The translations under genes were made by a program, and so were the position numbers. From SIG307 sp964545045 (GTDB lineage: Bacteria > Bacillota > Clostridia > Lachnospirales > Lachnospiraceae), in NCBI GenBank assembly GCA_964545045.1, contig CAZJEN010000005.1, forward strand, positions 1-64,000: 64,000 bases of DNA, read 5' to 3'. Positions 51,433 through 60,561 of this stretch are shown here, in pieces. Under the pieces are notes generated by a model. It was not told the DNA's origin. It saw only the letters and a program-made list of their open reading frames with translations, and did no database searches. Every line of letters begins with the position of its first letter. Positions within the stretch are counted from its first letter, which is position 1.

Positions 51433-52449
51433 TTAGTTAAACTTAAATACTTTGCGAGCCAACTCGTAGCCAACCTTAAAGAAGCTTTGCCCTGCCTTGC
51501 TGTCGGCCTTGGAGGACTTTCCGAGAATCGTCATGCTGATCTTGCGGTAAAGCTTCTTATCGTATGCCTTCAGGTACTCCCAAAGCTCCTGCTTCTTTGC
51601 AAGATTCTCCTCTGTTCCGCTCTTTAGCAAATAAATCGAAGAAATGGTCATCATAATGCACAAATACTTAATCATGTAGTTGCGCAGCTTCTTATCCTTT
51701 ACCTTCCAGATATCATGAGCCTCAATCATAAGCTTGGTTACTCTGACCTGCTGGTCGATACGCTTAATCATATTTGCTTCCGTTACGGACTGGTCATCTC
51801 TTCCGATAAAGTAACGATATAAATTCAAATCCATATAATACATCGTCTTTACCGACGGCAACGGCTGGTATACAAAAATATTATCCACATAAAAGGTATG
51901 CTTCGGCAGACTGAGACCGCATTCCCGCAAGAGCGCCGTACGATAAATCACCGAATGCATAAGTATATACTGCCCCTGACGGAAATGTCCCGTGTCCGCC
52001 CAGGTAAACAGCTCATTCTGCGGCAGTGCGCTACGGTACTGGATTACCTTTTTCTTCTCCTCGCCCACCTTTTCATACACATAGTTTGCCACCAGCATAT
52101 CCGGTGCCGATCCCTGCTTTAACAATTCACGAAGCTTTTGCAAAATCTCAGCCAATGCGCTTTCCTTTACCCAGTCGTCACTGTCCACCACTTTAAAGTA
52201 TAAGCCTTCCGCATGGGCAAGTCCTGTCATTACAGCATCTCCGTGACCTCCGTTCTCCTTGTGCACCGCACGCACAATTCCCGGATACTCTGCCTCGTAC
52301 CGCTTTGCAATGGCAAGGGTGTTGTCGGAAGAACCGTCATCCACCACAATAATTTCCATATCCTCACCACCGGAAAGCAGCGTATGAATCGCCTTTTCCA
52401 TATAAGCTTCCGAATTGTAACATGGTATTACCGCCGAAATCACCTTCAT
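51433..52449 (-). CDS. Family 2 glycosyltransferase
   Basis: This 338-residue protein has the GT2 fold: IPCYNSEAYMEKAI (about 8-21), VVDDGSSDNT (about 35-44) and VVDSDDWV (about 87-94) with the DxD-like metal site. It should transfer a sugar from a nucleotide-sugar donor to a glycan or lipid acceptor. It is the last of three genes on this strand, behind the 842-residue protein by 36 bases. The C-terminal third is helical and Lys-rich with no membrane helix. Confidence 0.92.
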   Translation of the reverse strand: MKVISAVIPCYNSEAYMEKAIHTLLSGGEDMEIIVVDDGSSDNTLAIAKRYEAEYPGIVRAVHKENGGHGDAVMTGLAHAEGLYFKVVDSDDWVKESALAEILQKLRELLKQGSAPDMLVANYVYEKVGEEKKKVIQYRSALPQNELFTWADTGHFRQGQYILMHSVIYRTALLRECGLSLPKHTFYVDNIFVYQPLPSVKTMYYMDLNLYRYFIGRDDQSVTEANMIKRIDQQVRVTKLMIEAHDIWKVKDKKLRNYMIKYLCIMMTISSIYLLKSGTEENLAKKQELWEYLKAYDKKLYRKISMTILGKSSKADSKAGQSFFKVGYELARKVFKFN

Positions 52450-52485
52450 AAAAACCTCTTTCTGCGCACGTTGCGCCCCTATCGT

Positions 52486-55014
52486 TTAATACATAAAACT
52501 AATATAAATCTTTCCGCCTGCCTCAAATAAAGCCTCTGCCTTTTCCTTATCCGCCGTCACACTACGTCCCTTTACCGGATCATAATAGGTAACGCTCCCT
52601 GATGTGTAGGAAGTCAGTACCACCGCCGTCCCGGCGTCTGTCATAGCAAGCACCGGTTGCCCCTTCCAGATAAAATAAAGAATTTCATCCAGTGTGGCTC
52701 CGGTTAACACCACAACATCCGCATTGGTATATTTCTCCATCACTTGCTGCAACGGTTGTTGTGTTTCAGCCTCGGAAATTTCTGCAGTGACGCCCTTGGT
52801 GGAGAGCATCATCCGTAATGCTGCCGGAATGCTTCCGGTTTCGTTTGTTGCCTTTACGCCCGTTATATGTGGCACCGATGCCGCATTGGACTTTACACCG
52901 CGCTCCCACACAATCTTGCCCTTTTCGTTAATTACCGTTCCGGCATTGGCATCCGCCGTTAAAATTGCCTCTCCCGCAGCTTCGTAAATACCGTCAATCA
53001 TACCGTAATAGTAGGTATAATAGGCTTCCTCCTCTTTCTCCATTTCCCCTACACGAAGAGTCGTATCCTTCTGTACCACCGTATAGAGTGCTTCTGTTTC
53101 CTTCGGAAGCCCCTCCATTACGAAGGCGTACGGGAAAGAAATGTAGTATTCGGTAAGCATTCGTTCCGTGACACGTTCCGCCAAAGTAACCTTACCTTCT
53201 TCATCTCTATCCTTGTTCAAAATATAATCGCTGTCCGTCGGTTCATAGCTGCCGTCCGTCTCCTTTATCAGACGTGCCAACCGTATTACATTTCCCGAGG
53301 TTTTGGCAGACTCCACGAAATACCCTTCTTTTTCATAAACCTTCCGGGTCTGACCGAGGGAATTCTCTATTTCCAGCTTATACATAGCATAGGTAATGCG
53401 CCCGTCCTCATTCACATACAAATCCGATACTCTTCCGTAACCGTAAATCAGATTATCTTCGGAGCACCCTAAAAGCTTGACGTATTCCCCTTCCTCCGGC
53501 TCAACCGTAACACTTTTTCCGGTCTCCGGATACAAAAGCGTCACCTTATCCGTCTGTCCGTGCTCCTGATATGCCACAAAACGCTTGTTTACGGAATAAA
53601 CATAATCGTCCTTCCGCACGTCCGATGCCAGCACGGCCAGCTCCTCCGTTACAAGATTGTAGGCATATACACCTCTGTTTACCATAAAGTAGAACACGTC
53701 GTATTCATTAAAATATGCAAAGCTTCCCAGCTCTTCCTTTAAAATCTGATAGGTCGTATTCACCGGAACATAAATCAATTCTTCCAAACGCTGTTCATCC
53801 TCAAAATAACGATAAACAAACAAACCGACTCTTCCCTCATAAACACCGTGATTCATATAACCGCTAACAAGGAACGTGATATTTCCGTCCACTTCCATTT
53901 TCAGAACCCGGATGTCATACATCTGTTTCTGCGCACACATTCTCTCCATGGAACCGTGTGACGATGAAAACACCGTTGCAAGGGTATTCTCCGCCATATT
54001 ATAGCAATACAAGGAACCGTTCCTTACAAAAGCGGTTACCGTGGAATCGGAATTCGAGTACAGTTCCATCTTTTCCGCCTCGGTTACACCGATTTTCAGA
54101 TCACTTTGAGACAGACTGGCATGCTCCCCATCAAACAGAGACTCCGTATGGCGCTCGTAATTTAAAAGGTGCACCACATCTCCCAAATAGCGAATACGAT
54201 AATATTCCTCTACCAGATAATGTTCCGGTCCGTATCCCGCATCAATCGACACCCCGTACCGAACCGTTGCCGTCATAATCTCTTCATAAAACTCCGTCAC
54301 GGAAACCACCGGTTCCGTAATCAAGGTCGGCAGTAAATCCCCCCAGCACACCGTTTTATAACTGTCGTAAATATCCACGTAGTGATAACTGTCCGCAGAT
54401 GCTCCCGGCTTTGTCTCCAAATACGGAATGATTGCCTCGTTCTCCGCCGCAACCGCACTCAGGGTATTGGCGCTGAACGTCCGGATAAAAGCAAGCTTTT
54501 CAGCAAGTTTCGGCGTCTGATACTGCTTTATACGGAAATAGTAATACATACGTTTTCCGGTGTTGCTGATTAACGTAGCCTTCACCGCATATTCCGTACC
54601 TTCCTTCAGTTCCGCCTTCAGCTTAATCCGGACAATCTTATATCCATCCTGTTTTTCAAAGGCATTAATCGTCCCGGAATCCACTTCCGCCTCACTGGAT
54701 ACATCCAATATTTCATATTTCAAACGACGGACATCCGTCTCATATTCCTTGATTTTCAGTTCAAAAACCCCGTCCGGTCCGATGGGAATTAAATCCTCTC
54801 TGTTTAAAATCGTACTGAGATTAGAACTGTAGCCGGAGATACAATTAATCTCCTCCCCACAAGTCAGTATAGAAACCGTAGGGAAGGCTGCCGTACTTCC
54901 CGGTACGGTTTCCTTATCTCTGTCAAATACGGTTTCTCCCACACGACTGCCGAAAAACAGCACCGCGCCGAGAAAAACCAACACTAAATATATAATTTGA
55001 TAAACTCTTTTCAT
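52486..55014 (-). CDS. Large membrane-anchored unknown protein with C39-like end
   Basis: This 842-residue protein has one N-terminal helix (about 7-24) and should lie mostly outside the cell. The middle (about 280-600) looks like a beta-propeller or repeated beta-sheet. The last 130 residues (AALRMMLSTKGV; VVVLTGATLDEILYFIWKGQPV; SGSVTYYDPVKGRSV) resemble the fold of C39-like peptidases, but the catalytic Cys is not visible, so it may only bind. It starts one base after the stop of the methyltransferase gene. I do not know its function. Confidence 0.72.
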   Translation of the reverse strand: MKRVYQIIYLVLVFLGAVLFFGSRVGETVFDRDKETVPGSTAAFPTVSILTCGEEINCISGYSSNLSTILNREDLIPIGPDGVFELKIKEYETDVRRLKYEILDVSSEAEVDSGTINAFEKQDGYKIVRIKLKAELKEGTEYAVKATLISNTGKRMYYYFRIKQYQTPKLAEKLAFIRTFSANTLSAVAAENEAIIPYLETKPGASADSYHYVDIYDSYKTVCWGDLLPTLITEPVVSVTEFYEEIMTATVRYGVSIDAGYGPEHYLVEEYYRIRYLGDVVHLLNYERHTESLFDGEHASLSQSDLKIGVTEAEKMELYSNSDSTVTAFVRNGSLYCYNMAENTLATVFSSSHGSMERMCAQKQMYDIRVLKMEVDGNITFLVSGYMNHGVYEGRVGLFVYRYFEDEQRLEELIYVPVNTTYQILKEELGSFAYFNEYDVFYFMVNRGVYAYNLVTEELAVLASDVRKDDYVYSVNKRFVAYQEHGQTDKVTLLYPETGKSVTVEPEEGEYVKLLGCSEDNLIYGYGRVSDLYVNEDGRITYAMYKLEIENSLGQTRKVYEKEGYFVESAKTSGNVIRLARLIKETDGSYEPTDSDYILNKDRDEEGKVTLAERVTERMLTEYYISFPYAFVMEGLPKETEALYTVVQKDTTLRVGEMEKEEEAYYTYYYGMIDGIYEAAGEAILTADANAGTVINEKGKIVWERGVKSNAASVPHITGVKATNETGSIPAALRMMLSTKGVTAEISEAETQQPLQQVMEKYTNADVVVLTGATLDEILYFIWKGQPVLAMTDAGTAVVLTSYTSGSVTYYDPVKGRSVTADKEKAEALFEAGGKIYISFMY

Positions 55015-55015
55015 C

Positions 55016-56191
55016 CTATTCTTTCTCCGTCAACAACCGGTAAAGCGTCGGTTCGGTACCGCAATAGGAAAGGATTTCCTTTACGCCGCGCTCCACACAT
55101 TCTCCCATCCGTTCTTTTGCTATCTTCTCTTTCTTTACCGCACGCAACAAAATATTTTTCGGCGTATGCTCCATATCAATAAACTCCAGGAGCTGGGTTT
55201 TGTATCCGCAGGCTTCCATCACATTGGCACGGAAGGCATCCGTCATCAACGCCGACATACGTTCCTTGATAATTCCGTATTTCAGAAACGGCTGTAACGG
55301 CTCACACTCCGTCTGCCGGTTCCATTCATGCTGACAGCACGGCACGGAAAGCACCACCGATGCCCCCCAGCAAAGAGCCTTGTACAACGCATAATCCGTG
55401 GCTGTATCGCAGGCATGCAGCGTAACTACCATATCTACGGCATCCATTCCGGTATAATCCGCAATGTCTCCGCATAAAAATTCCAGCTTTTCATACCCGT
55501 AATCCTTGGCCAGGCGGTTACAGCGGGCAATGACATCCTTCTTTAAGTCCAGACCCACAATCCGCACTTCGTATCCTTTTACGGTATAAAGATAGTGGTA
55601 CAGTGCAAAGGTAAGGTAAGACTTGCCGCAGCCGAAATCCAAAATGGTAATCTCACGATTCTTCGGCAACGCCGGCAAAATATCTTCCACAAATTCAAGA
55701 AAACGGTTAATCTGACGAAACTTATCGTACTTCGCCTTCACCACCGTACCTTCCTTCGTCATAACGCCCAAATCAACCAAAAACGGTACCGGAATTCCTT
55801 CCTCCAAAAGATACTGCTTTTTCCGATTGTGTTCTCTCGGCATTACCACAGAAGCAGTATCCTGCCGTTTCTTGCACTTTACGGTAGCCGTCCCCTTTTT
55901 CCCGATTAAAATTGTTCTCTGATGAAATACAGACAAAAGTTCCGCCTGCTTAAAGCATCCGGCATCCAACCATGTACCCACACGTTCCGCGACTTCGTCT
56001 TCCGTGCAGTTGGTATGAAACACCTGGGTCCCCCGGTATTCTTCGATTTGATACTGTTGTCTGCCACCGATGACCACCGGATGTACCTTCACCTTAGAAA
56101 GCTCCGCTGTTTTCGGTACATTACTGAGAATCAGGCGTTGCAGCCCTTCCTCTATGCTCATTGCAATTGCTTCCTTTACCGTCTGTTCCAT
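55016..56191 (-). CDS. SAM-dependent methyltransferase
   Basis: This 391-residue protein has a class I methyltransferase domain at about 180-330: SAM motif ILDFGCGKSYL, acidic loop IVGLDLKKDV and the VTLHACDTATDYAL segment resembling METTL25/TRM13-like enzymes. CCQHEW is a notable Cys-rich motif of that group. The N-terminal 160 residues are a separate domain with no family I know. An RNA substrate is plausible but not shown. ATG 56191 has AAGGAAGG upstream; the ATG at 56242 has no site. It begins the operon with the genes at 52486 and 51433. Confidence 0.85.
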   Translation of the reverse strand: MEQTVKEAIAMSIEEGLQRLILSNVPKTAELSKVKVHPVVIGGRQQYQIEEYRGTQVFHTNCTEDEVAERVGTWLDAGCFKQAELLSVFHQRTILIGKKGTATVKCKKRQDTASVVMPREHNRKKQYLLEEGIPVPFLVDLGVMTKEGTVVKAKYDKFRQINRFLEFVEDILPALPKNREITILDFGCGKSYLTFALYHYLYTVKGYEVRIVGLDLKKDVIARCNRLAKDYGYEKLEFLCGDIADYTGMDAVDMVVTLHACDTATDYALYKALCWGASVVLSVPCCQHEWNRQTECEPLQPFLKYGIIKERMSALMTDAFRANVMEACGYKTQLLEFIDMEHTPKNILLRAVKKEKIAKERMGECVERGVKEILSYCGTEPTLYRLLTEKE

Positions 56192-56321
56192 TTTGCACCT
56201 TCCTTGCACACTTATCCACTTTTCAGTATAGCATATTTTCAATGAAATTCAAGCCTGAGACGCACCTTTTTCCCCTTGAGGCATATATTATAACAACAGA
56301 ACTTTTAAGGCAGGTTCATCT

Positions 56322-56786
56322 ATGCCGTCCTATCATTCCGAAACCGATTATCCAATGGAGCCGAAGAGTCGATTTTACCCGCCGCAAGGCATGCGACCGG
56401 CCCCGATAACACCGAAAAGCACATCTGACATCCGTCTCCTCCCATACAAAAAAGAGGACGATGCCGCCTACTTTGCTCATCGTCACCCTATTTCCTTACA
56501 GCGCCTTTATGAAGCCGCCGATGCACTTTTAAATACTTATTCCCGTCATGAATTTATTTACGATGCATATCCGGACGATGTATCCCTGCGACTGATGCGT
56601 GACCGCCTCTTACGAGAAAACACTGCCCTTACCGAAGAGTTTTTACAGGCAGGCTGTCCTATTGCCTGGTTGAACCTGCTGACGGACACCGTATTGTCGG
56701 AGCTGCTTTTACGTCTCCGGCAAACTTACCGTAATCCAAGGGGAGAGGCCAATACTACCTCCGTACGGTCCATGTTCCGGTCATAA
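56322..56786 (+). CDS. Unrecognised small protein
   Basis: This 154-residue protein has a Pro-rich N-terminus (YHSETDYPMEPKSRFYPP) and a helical remainder with DDVSLRLMRDRLLREN and ELLLRLRQTYRN. I do not recognise it. AAGGCAGG precedes the ATG at 56322 but is not ideal. Its last 61 bases overlap the end of the convergent YwmB-like gene, which weakens the case for the full length, though the codons up to the overlap look genuine. It is transcribed away from the methyltransferase operon. Confidence 0.6.
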   Translation: MPSYHSETDYPMEPKSRFYPPQGMRPAPITPKSTSDIRLLPYKKEDDAAYFAHRHPISLQRLYEAADALLNTYSRHEFIYDAYPDDVSLRLMRDRLLRENTALTEEFLQAGCPIAWLNLLTDTVLSELLLRLRQTYRNPRGEANTTSVRSMFRS

Positions 56787-57484
56787 TCAATCAACACCTG
56801 CACATTGATTTTATTCCGTTCCACCGTAATATAATCCTCTACCGCTCCGGTGTATGCATAAACCGTGTAATAGCTGTTTTGACGGTTTTCATATACCGGC
56901 TGCGCGTAAAGCTCCGAAAGGAGGCTGTCCGTCAGAGCATCCTTCTCCGCCAAAGGAATTTCCCCGTCAAAAATACCGCAGAGTTCTAACGTTGCGGATA
57001 CCTCTGTTAATCCCATATCTTCTGCCGCCTGCAGCAACTCCTTACGCAAATAGGATGCCTGTACCGCATTTTGCCCCGATAAAGTGATTTCCGCGCAAAG
57101 ATAGTACGCCTCCTCTTCCGTCAGATATACCAGTTTTAATACAGAGAATGCCTCTGCTGCCGTCTTTTCATAAATCAATTCCCTTCGTCCTTCAAAATCC
57201 GCAGTTCTCATTTCACCGTCTACCGCAAGTCCGATCTGTTCCCCGAAGTGTTTTAACAATTTCTCTTCCGAAAAACCGTAAGGCGGAGGCAAATATCTTC
57301 CGGTCATAGTTACGGTACCCATACTCTCTTTCGGGTGCAACAGTGAAAACGCACCCTCGATGCTGGCCTGTGCCAAAAACGCCCGCTCCGTAATAACCCG
57401 AAAGGCCACCGCCAGCATCAGTACAACAGCAATTCCTCCCAAAACAGTTCTTTGTCTTCGATTCATTTCCATTAATTTTCGCAT
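56726..57484 (-). CDS. YwmB-like membrane-anchored protein
   Basis: This 252-residue protein has an N-terminal anchor (about 14-31) and a domain resembling the YwmB family: the last 50 residues read YYTVYAYTGAVEDYI, then NKINVQVLIDYDRNMDRTEVV and ASPLGLR, close to the YwmB ending. YwmB proteins are found in spore-forming Firmicutes and are not well understood. It follows clpX after 80 bases. The ribosome site GAGGAG lies within a hairpin described at 57488-57539. Confidence 0.68.
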   Translation of the reverse strand: MRKLMEMNRRQRTVLGGIAVVLMLAVAFRVITERAFLAQASIEGAFSLLHPKESMGTVTMTGRYLPPPYGFSEEKLLKHFGEQIGLAVDGEMRTADFEGRRELIYEKTAAEAFSVLKLVYLTEEEAYYLCAEITLSGQNAVQASYLRKELLQAAEDMGLTEVSATLELCGIFDGEIPLAEKDALTDSLLSELYAQPVYENRQNSYYTVYAYTGAVEDYITVERNKINVQVLIDYDRNMDRTEVVLASPLGLR

Positions 57485-57487
57485 AAA

Positions 57488-57539
57488 AAATACTCCTCTC
57501 CAAAGTTGCCCATATAAAGCCTCTTTGTGAGGAGTATTT
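57488..57539 (-). promoter_or_regulatory. Hairpin covering the ywmB-like ribosome site
   Basis: AAATACTCCTC (57529-57539 on minus strand) pairs perfectly with GAGGAGTATTT (57488-57498); CAAAG/CTTTG inside lengthens the stem. The 3' arm contains the GAGGAG ribosome site just before ATG 57484. The arm is followed by TTTTTT, so it could also be a terminator for clpX. Either attenuation or control of translation fits. Confidence 0.6.
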
Positions 57540-57564
57540 CCACTTTTTTTCAGTTCATTCCGTA

Positions 57565-58971
57565 TTATTTGTCGGCTCCCCGCATTTCAATGACCGGTCC
57601 GCCGCAGCCTCGGACATAATCTCCGGTAATCGTTACCTTACCGATGGAATCGTCCTTCGGAATCTCATACATAATATCAAGCATAATCTCTTCCAGAATC
57701 GCCCGCAGTGCTCTGGCTCCCGTGTCCTTTTCCATGGCACGCTCCGCAATGGCATGAAGAGCATCCTCATCAAATACCAGCTGTACCTCATCCAGGGAAA
57801 GCAAATGCTCGTACTGCTTCAAAATCGCATTCTTCGGCTCCTTTAACACCTGAATCAGCTGCTCCTTCTCCAAACCCTGTAAAGCAAAAATCACCGGCAG
57901 ACGTCCGAGAAACTCCGGAATCATTCCGTATTCCCGCAAGTCCTCCACCGTCACCTTGGAAAGCAGCATCTTGTCTTCGTCATATTTATCCTTCAGCTCC
58001 GACCCGAAACCAATCATGGCCGTCTGATTCAGACGCTTTTTAACAACCTTATCCAAATCCGGAAACGCTCCGCCGCAAATGAAAAGGATATCCTTCGTAT
58101 TAATGGTGGTCATCGGCACCATGGCATTTTTATTGGTAGCGCCAACCGGAACCTCCACCTCGCTGCCCTCCAGCAGTTTCAGCAATCCCTGCTGTACCGA
58201 CTCTCCGCTGACGTCACGACTGTTGGTATTCCGCTTTTTTGCAATCTTATCGATTTCGTCGATAAAAATGATACCGTGCTCGGCCCTCTCCACATCGTTA
58301 TCCGCCGCTGCCAAAAGCTTCGACAGTACACTTTCCACATCGTCACCGATATAACCGGCTTCCGTAAGGGTAGTGGCATCCGTAATGGCAAGGGGTACGT
58401 TTAACAAACGCGCCAATGTCTTTACCAGATAAGTCTTACCGCTTCCGGTCGGCCCCAACATCAGCATGTTGGACTTTTCCAGTTCAATGGTATTACTCTT
58501 ATCCGCCACTCGTTTATAGTGGTTATAAACCGCAACGGAAATCACCTTCTTCGCATGGTCCTGTCCGATGACATATTCATCCAGCTCCGCCTTAATTTTA
58601 TGCGGCGGCTTCAGATTCTTAATATCAAGCTCCGGTACAGCTTCCTCGCCTTTGTTCTCCTTTTCCGCCGGCTTTGCCTTCTTCTTCACCTTCGGCATCT
58701 TCATAAACTCGCCGCCCATTCGGAACATGGACGGATCCAATGTCATAATATCCATAAACGGTAACGGATTGCCGTTTATGGAATCGAAGGTCTTCTGTAG
58801 ACAATCGTTACATACACAATAGTTTCCCGGCAGCTGAATCAGCTTGCCCGCAACGCTCTCCGGTCTGCGACACATCTGACAATACTGTTCATAACCGGAA
58901 TCTTTCTCCTTCGTCTCCGCGTCCTTTGTTTCTTCTGTATTTTCTTCCGGCAAATTCTTCTCGTCTTCCAT
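57565..58971 (-). CDS. clpX: ClpX-type AAA+ unfoldase
   Basis: This 468-residue ATPase unfolds proteins for ClpP. A zinc-binding domain has C31-x2-C34 and C54-x2-C57 after a Glu/Lys-rich N-terminal extension. Walker A GPTGSGKT is at 173-180, the pore loop GYIGDDVE at about 206, and Walker B IIFIDE at 234-239. The ClpP-docking loop IGF is present (320-322). Residues about 80-115 form a longer, charged linker than in typical ClpX (about 420 residues). No clpP or tig gene is adjacent; instead it lies 25 bases after a polyprenyl sugar transferase gene. It may be a second, specialised ClpX. Confidence 0.92.
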   Translation of the reverse strand: MEDEKNLPEENTEETKDAETKEKDSGYEQYCQMCRRPESVAGKLIQLPGNYCVCNDCLQKTFDSINGNPLPFMDIMTLDPSMFRMGGEFMKMPKVKKKAKPAEKENKGEEAVPELDIKNLKPPHKIKAELDEYVIGQDHAKKVISVAVYNHYKRVADKSNTIELEKSNMLMLGPTGSGKTYLVKTLARLLNVPLAITDATTLTEAGYIGDDVESVLSKLLAAADNDVERAEHGIIFIDEIDKIAKKRNTNSRDVSGESVQQGLLKLLEGSEVEVPVGATNKNAMVPMTTINTKDILFICGGAFPDLDKVVKKRLNQTAMIGFGSELKDKYDEDKMLLSKVTVEDLREYGMIPEFLGRLPVIFALQGLEKEQLIQVLKEPKNAILKQYEHLLSLDEVQLVFDEDALHAIAERAMEKDTGARALRAILEEIMLDIMYEIPKDDSIGKVTITGDYVRGCGGPVIEMRGADK

Positions 58972-58996
58972 TTCCTCACCTTCCCGTTCTCATTCC

Positions 58997-60394
58997 TTAA
59001 TATGCATTCTTATTAATAAAACCTTTAAAAATTGTCAAAAACAAAATCTTAATATCAAGTCCCAACGTCCAGTTTTCAATATAATGGACATCGTGCTCGA
59101 TTCGTTTCCGAATAGAGGTATCTCCGCGGTATCCGTTGACCTGTGCCCAGCCTGTAATTCCCGGACGCACCTGGTGTTTAATCATATAACGCGGAATCTC
59201 TTCCTTAAACTTCTCCACAAACTTCGGTCGTTCCGGCCGCGGTCCCACAAGACTCATATCACCTTTTAAGACATTGATCAGCTGCGGAAGCTCGTCAATG
59301 CTGGTTTTTCGGATAAGCTTCCCGATACCGGTTACTCTTGCATCGTTTTTCGTCGTCCAGGCATTTGCTTCCTTGGAGGCCTCCTGCACCACCATAGAAC
59401 GAAACTTATACATTTTAAATTCTTTGTTATGCAGTCCTACCCGCACCTGCGAAAAAATAATCGGTCCTTTGGAGGTGCACTTAATTAAAATCGCCACTAC
59501 AAGCATCGGAATCGAAAACAGAAGCAACGCAAACAACGCCCCCACAATGTCTATGGTCCGCTTCATTGCACGATTCACTACATTGCTTAACGGTACCTTC
59601 CGGATATTAATGACAGGCAGTCCCTCCAAATCTTCGATATACGGAACCGTCGGCACAATATGATTATAGTCCGGAATAAACTTCGTATGCACACCCGAAT
59701 ACTCACAAGCCGTAACCAGCTTTTCCAGCTTTTCGTACTCCTCGATTGCAAGCGCAATGGCTATCTCGTCATAATCCCGTTCCTTTAAACAAGAAGACAA
59801 GTCTGATAGGCTTCCCACAACAGATACCTTCTTATACCGGGTACCTACCGCCATCTTATCATCCAAAATTCCGTGAACAAAGTACCCCCACTGAGGATTC
59901 GCCAGAATACGATCCACATAAGCCTCTGCCGCTCGACTGTATCCCACAATCAAAATATGCTTTAAGTTCTTTCCCTTTCGTCTCAGATGCTCCAAAAACT
60001 TTCGCAAAAAGAAACGGAACATACTTTCCAGAATCACATTTGTACAATAAAAAATCGCCAAAAACGTTCTGGAAATATCCATTTTAAATAAGAATAATAA
60101 TACGATAAACGCCGCACCGCTGATAATATTTGCCTTCAGTACCAGCCACAGCTCCCACTGCATTCCCCGTCCCCGCTTCGGCGCATACAACCCGCTGGTC
60201 CAGTAAATCACCAGATACACCGGCAACACAACAACAAGAAAACGCGCGTAAGACTCTATGGTATAGTCTCCGGCCTTTTCCATATCAAGCCATACGAAAC
60301 GGAGAAGATATGCCGTAAAATACGCCAGCAGCACAAACAAACCGTCCGTAACAATATGCAATTGATTAAATGCCTTTTGATTGTCTTTAATCAT
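58997..60394 (-). CDS. Polyprenyl-phosphate sugar-1-phosphate transferase
   Basis: This 465-residue membrane enzyme starts a surface glycan by moving a sugar-phosphate onto undecaprenyl phosphate (WcaJ/EpsE family). Four helices cover about 10-120, a Rossmann-like domain about 140-265, and one helix at about 280-305 leads to the catalytic part. There KFRSMVVQ, IRKTSIDELPQLINVLKGDMSLVGPRPE and RPGITGWAQVNGYRGDT are the family motifs. The sugar cannot be told. It shares an operon with clpX, and the exporter at 62107-63641 may handle the product. Confidence 0.94.
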   Translation of the reverse strand: MIKDNQKAFNQLHIVTDGLFVLLAYFTAYLLRFVWLDMEKAGDYTIESYARFLVVVLPVYLVIYWTSGLYAPKRGRGMQWELWLVLKANIISGAAFIVLLFLFKMDISRTFLAIFYCTNVILESMFRFFLRKFLEHLRRKGKNLKHILIVGYSRAAEAYVDRILANPQWGYFVHGILDDKMAVGTRYKKVSVVGSLSDLSSCLKERDYDEIAIALAIEEYEKLEKLVTACEYSGVHTKFIPDYNHIVPTVPYIEDLEGLPVINIRKVPLSNVVNRAMKRTIDIVGALFALLLFSIPMLVVAILIKCTSKGPIIFSQVRVGLHNKEFKMYKFRSMVVQEASKEANAWTTKNDARVTGIGKLIRKTSIDELPQLINVLKGDMSLVGPRPERPKFVEKFKEEIPRYMIKHQVRPGITGWAQVNGYRGDTSIRKRIEHDVHYIENWTLGLDIKILFLTIFKGFINKNAY

Positions 60395-60428
60395 TTTATT
60401 CTCCTAACCAAACTCCCTCATACATGAT

Positions 60429-60457
60429 ATCTTACATGATTCTCGCCAAAACCTCAA
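60429..60457 (-). promoter_or_regulatory. Promoter of the sugar transferase-clpX operon
   Basis: TTGAGG (60452-60457) and TAAGAT (60429-60434) are 17 bases apart on the minus strand. Confidence 0.6.
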
Positions 60458-60520
60458 CAAAAATTTTTGAAATACAGCATTTCTTAACCGTTTCGTCACA
60501 AAGCTTACACAAACCCGTGG

Positions 60521-60526
60521 TATACT
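60521..60526 (+). promoter_or_regulatory. Likely -10 box of htrA
   Basis: TATACT lies 36 bases before the htrA start. No good -35 box stands at the usual spacing, which suggests an activator or stress regulator. CACAAA occurs twice close by (60497-60502 and 60508-60513). Confidence 0.45.
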
Positions 60527-60561
60527 ACGGACAGAAAGAAACAACATCGGGAGGTTTTATT

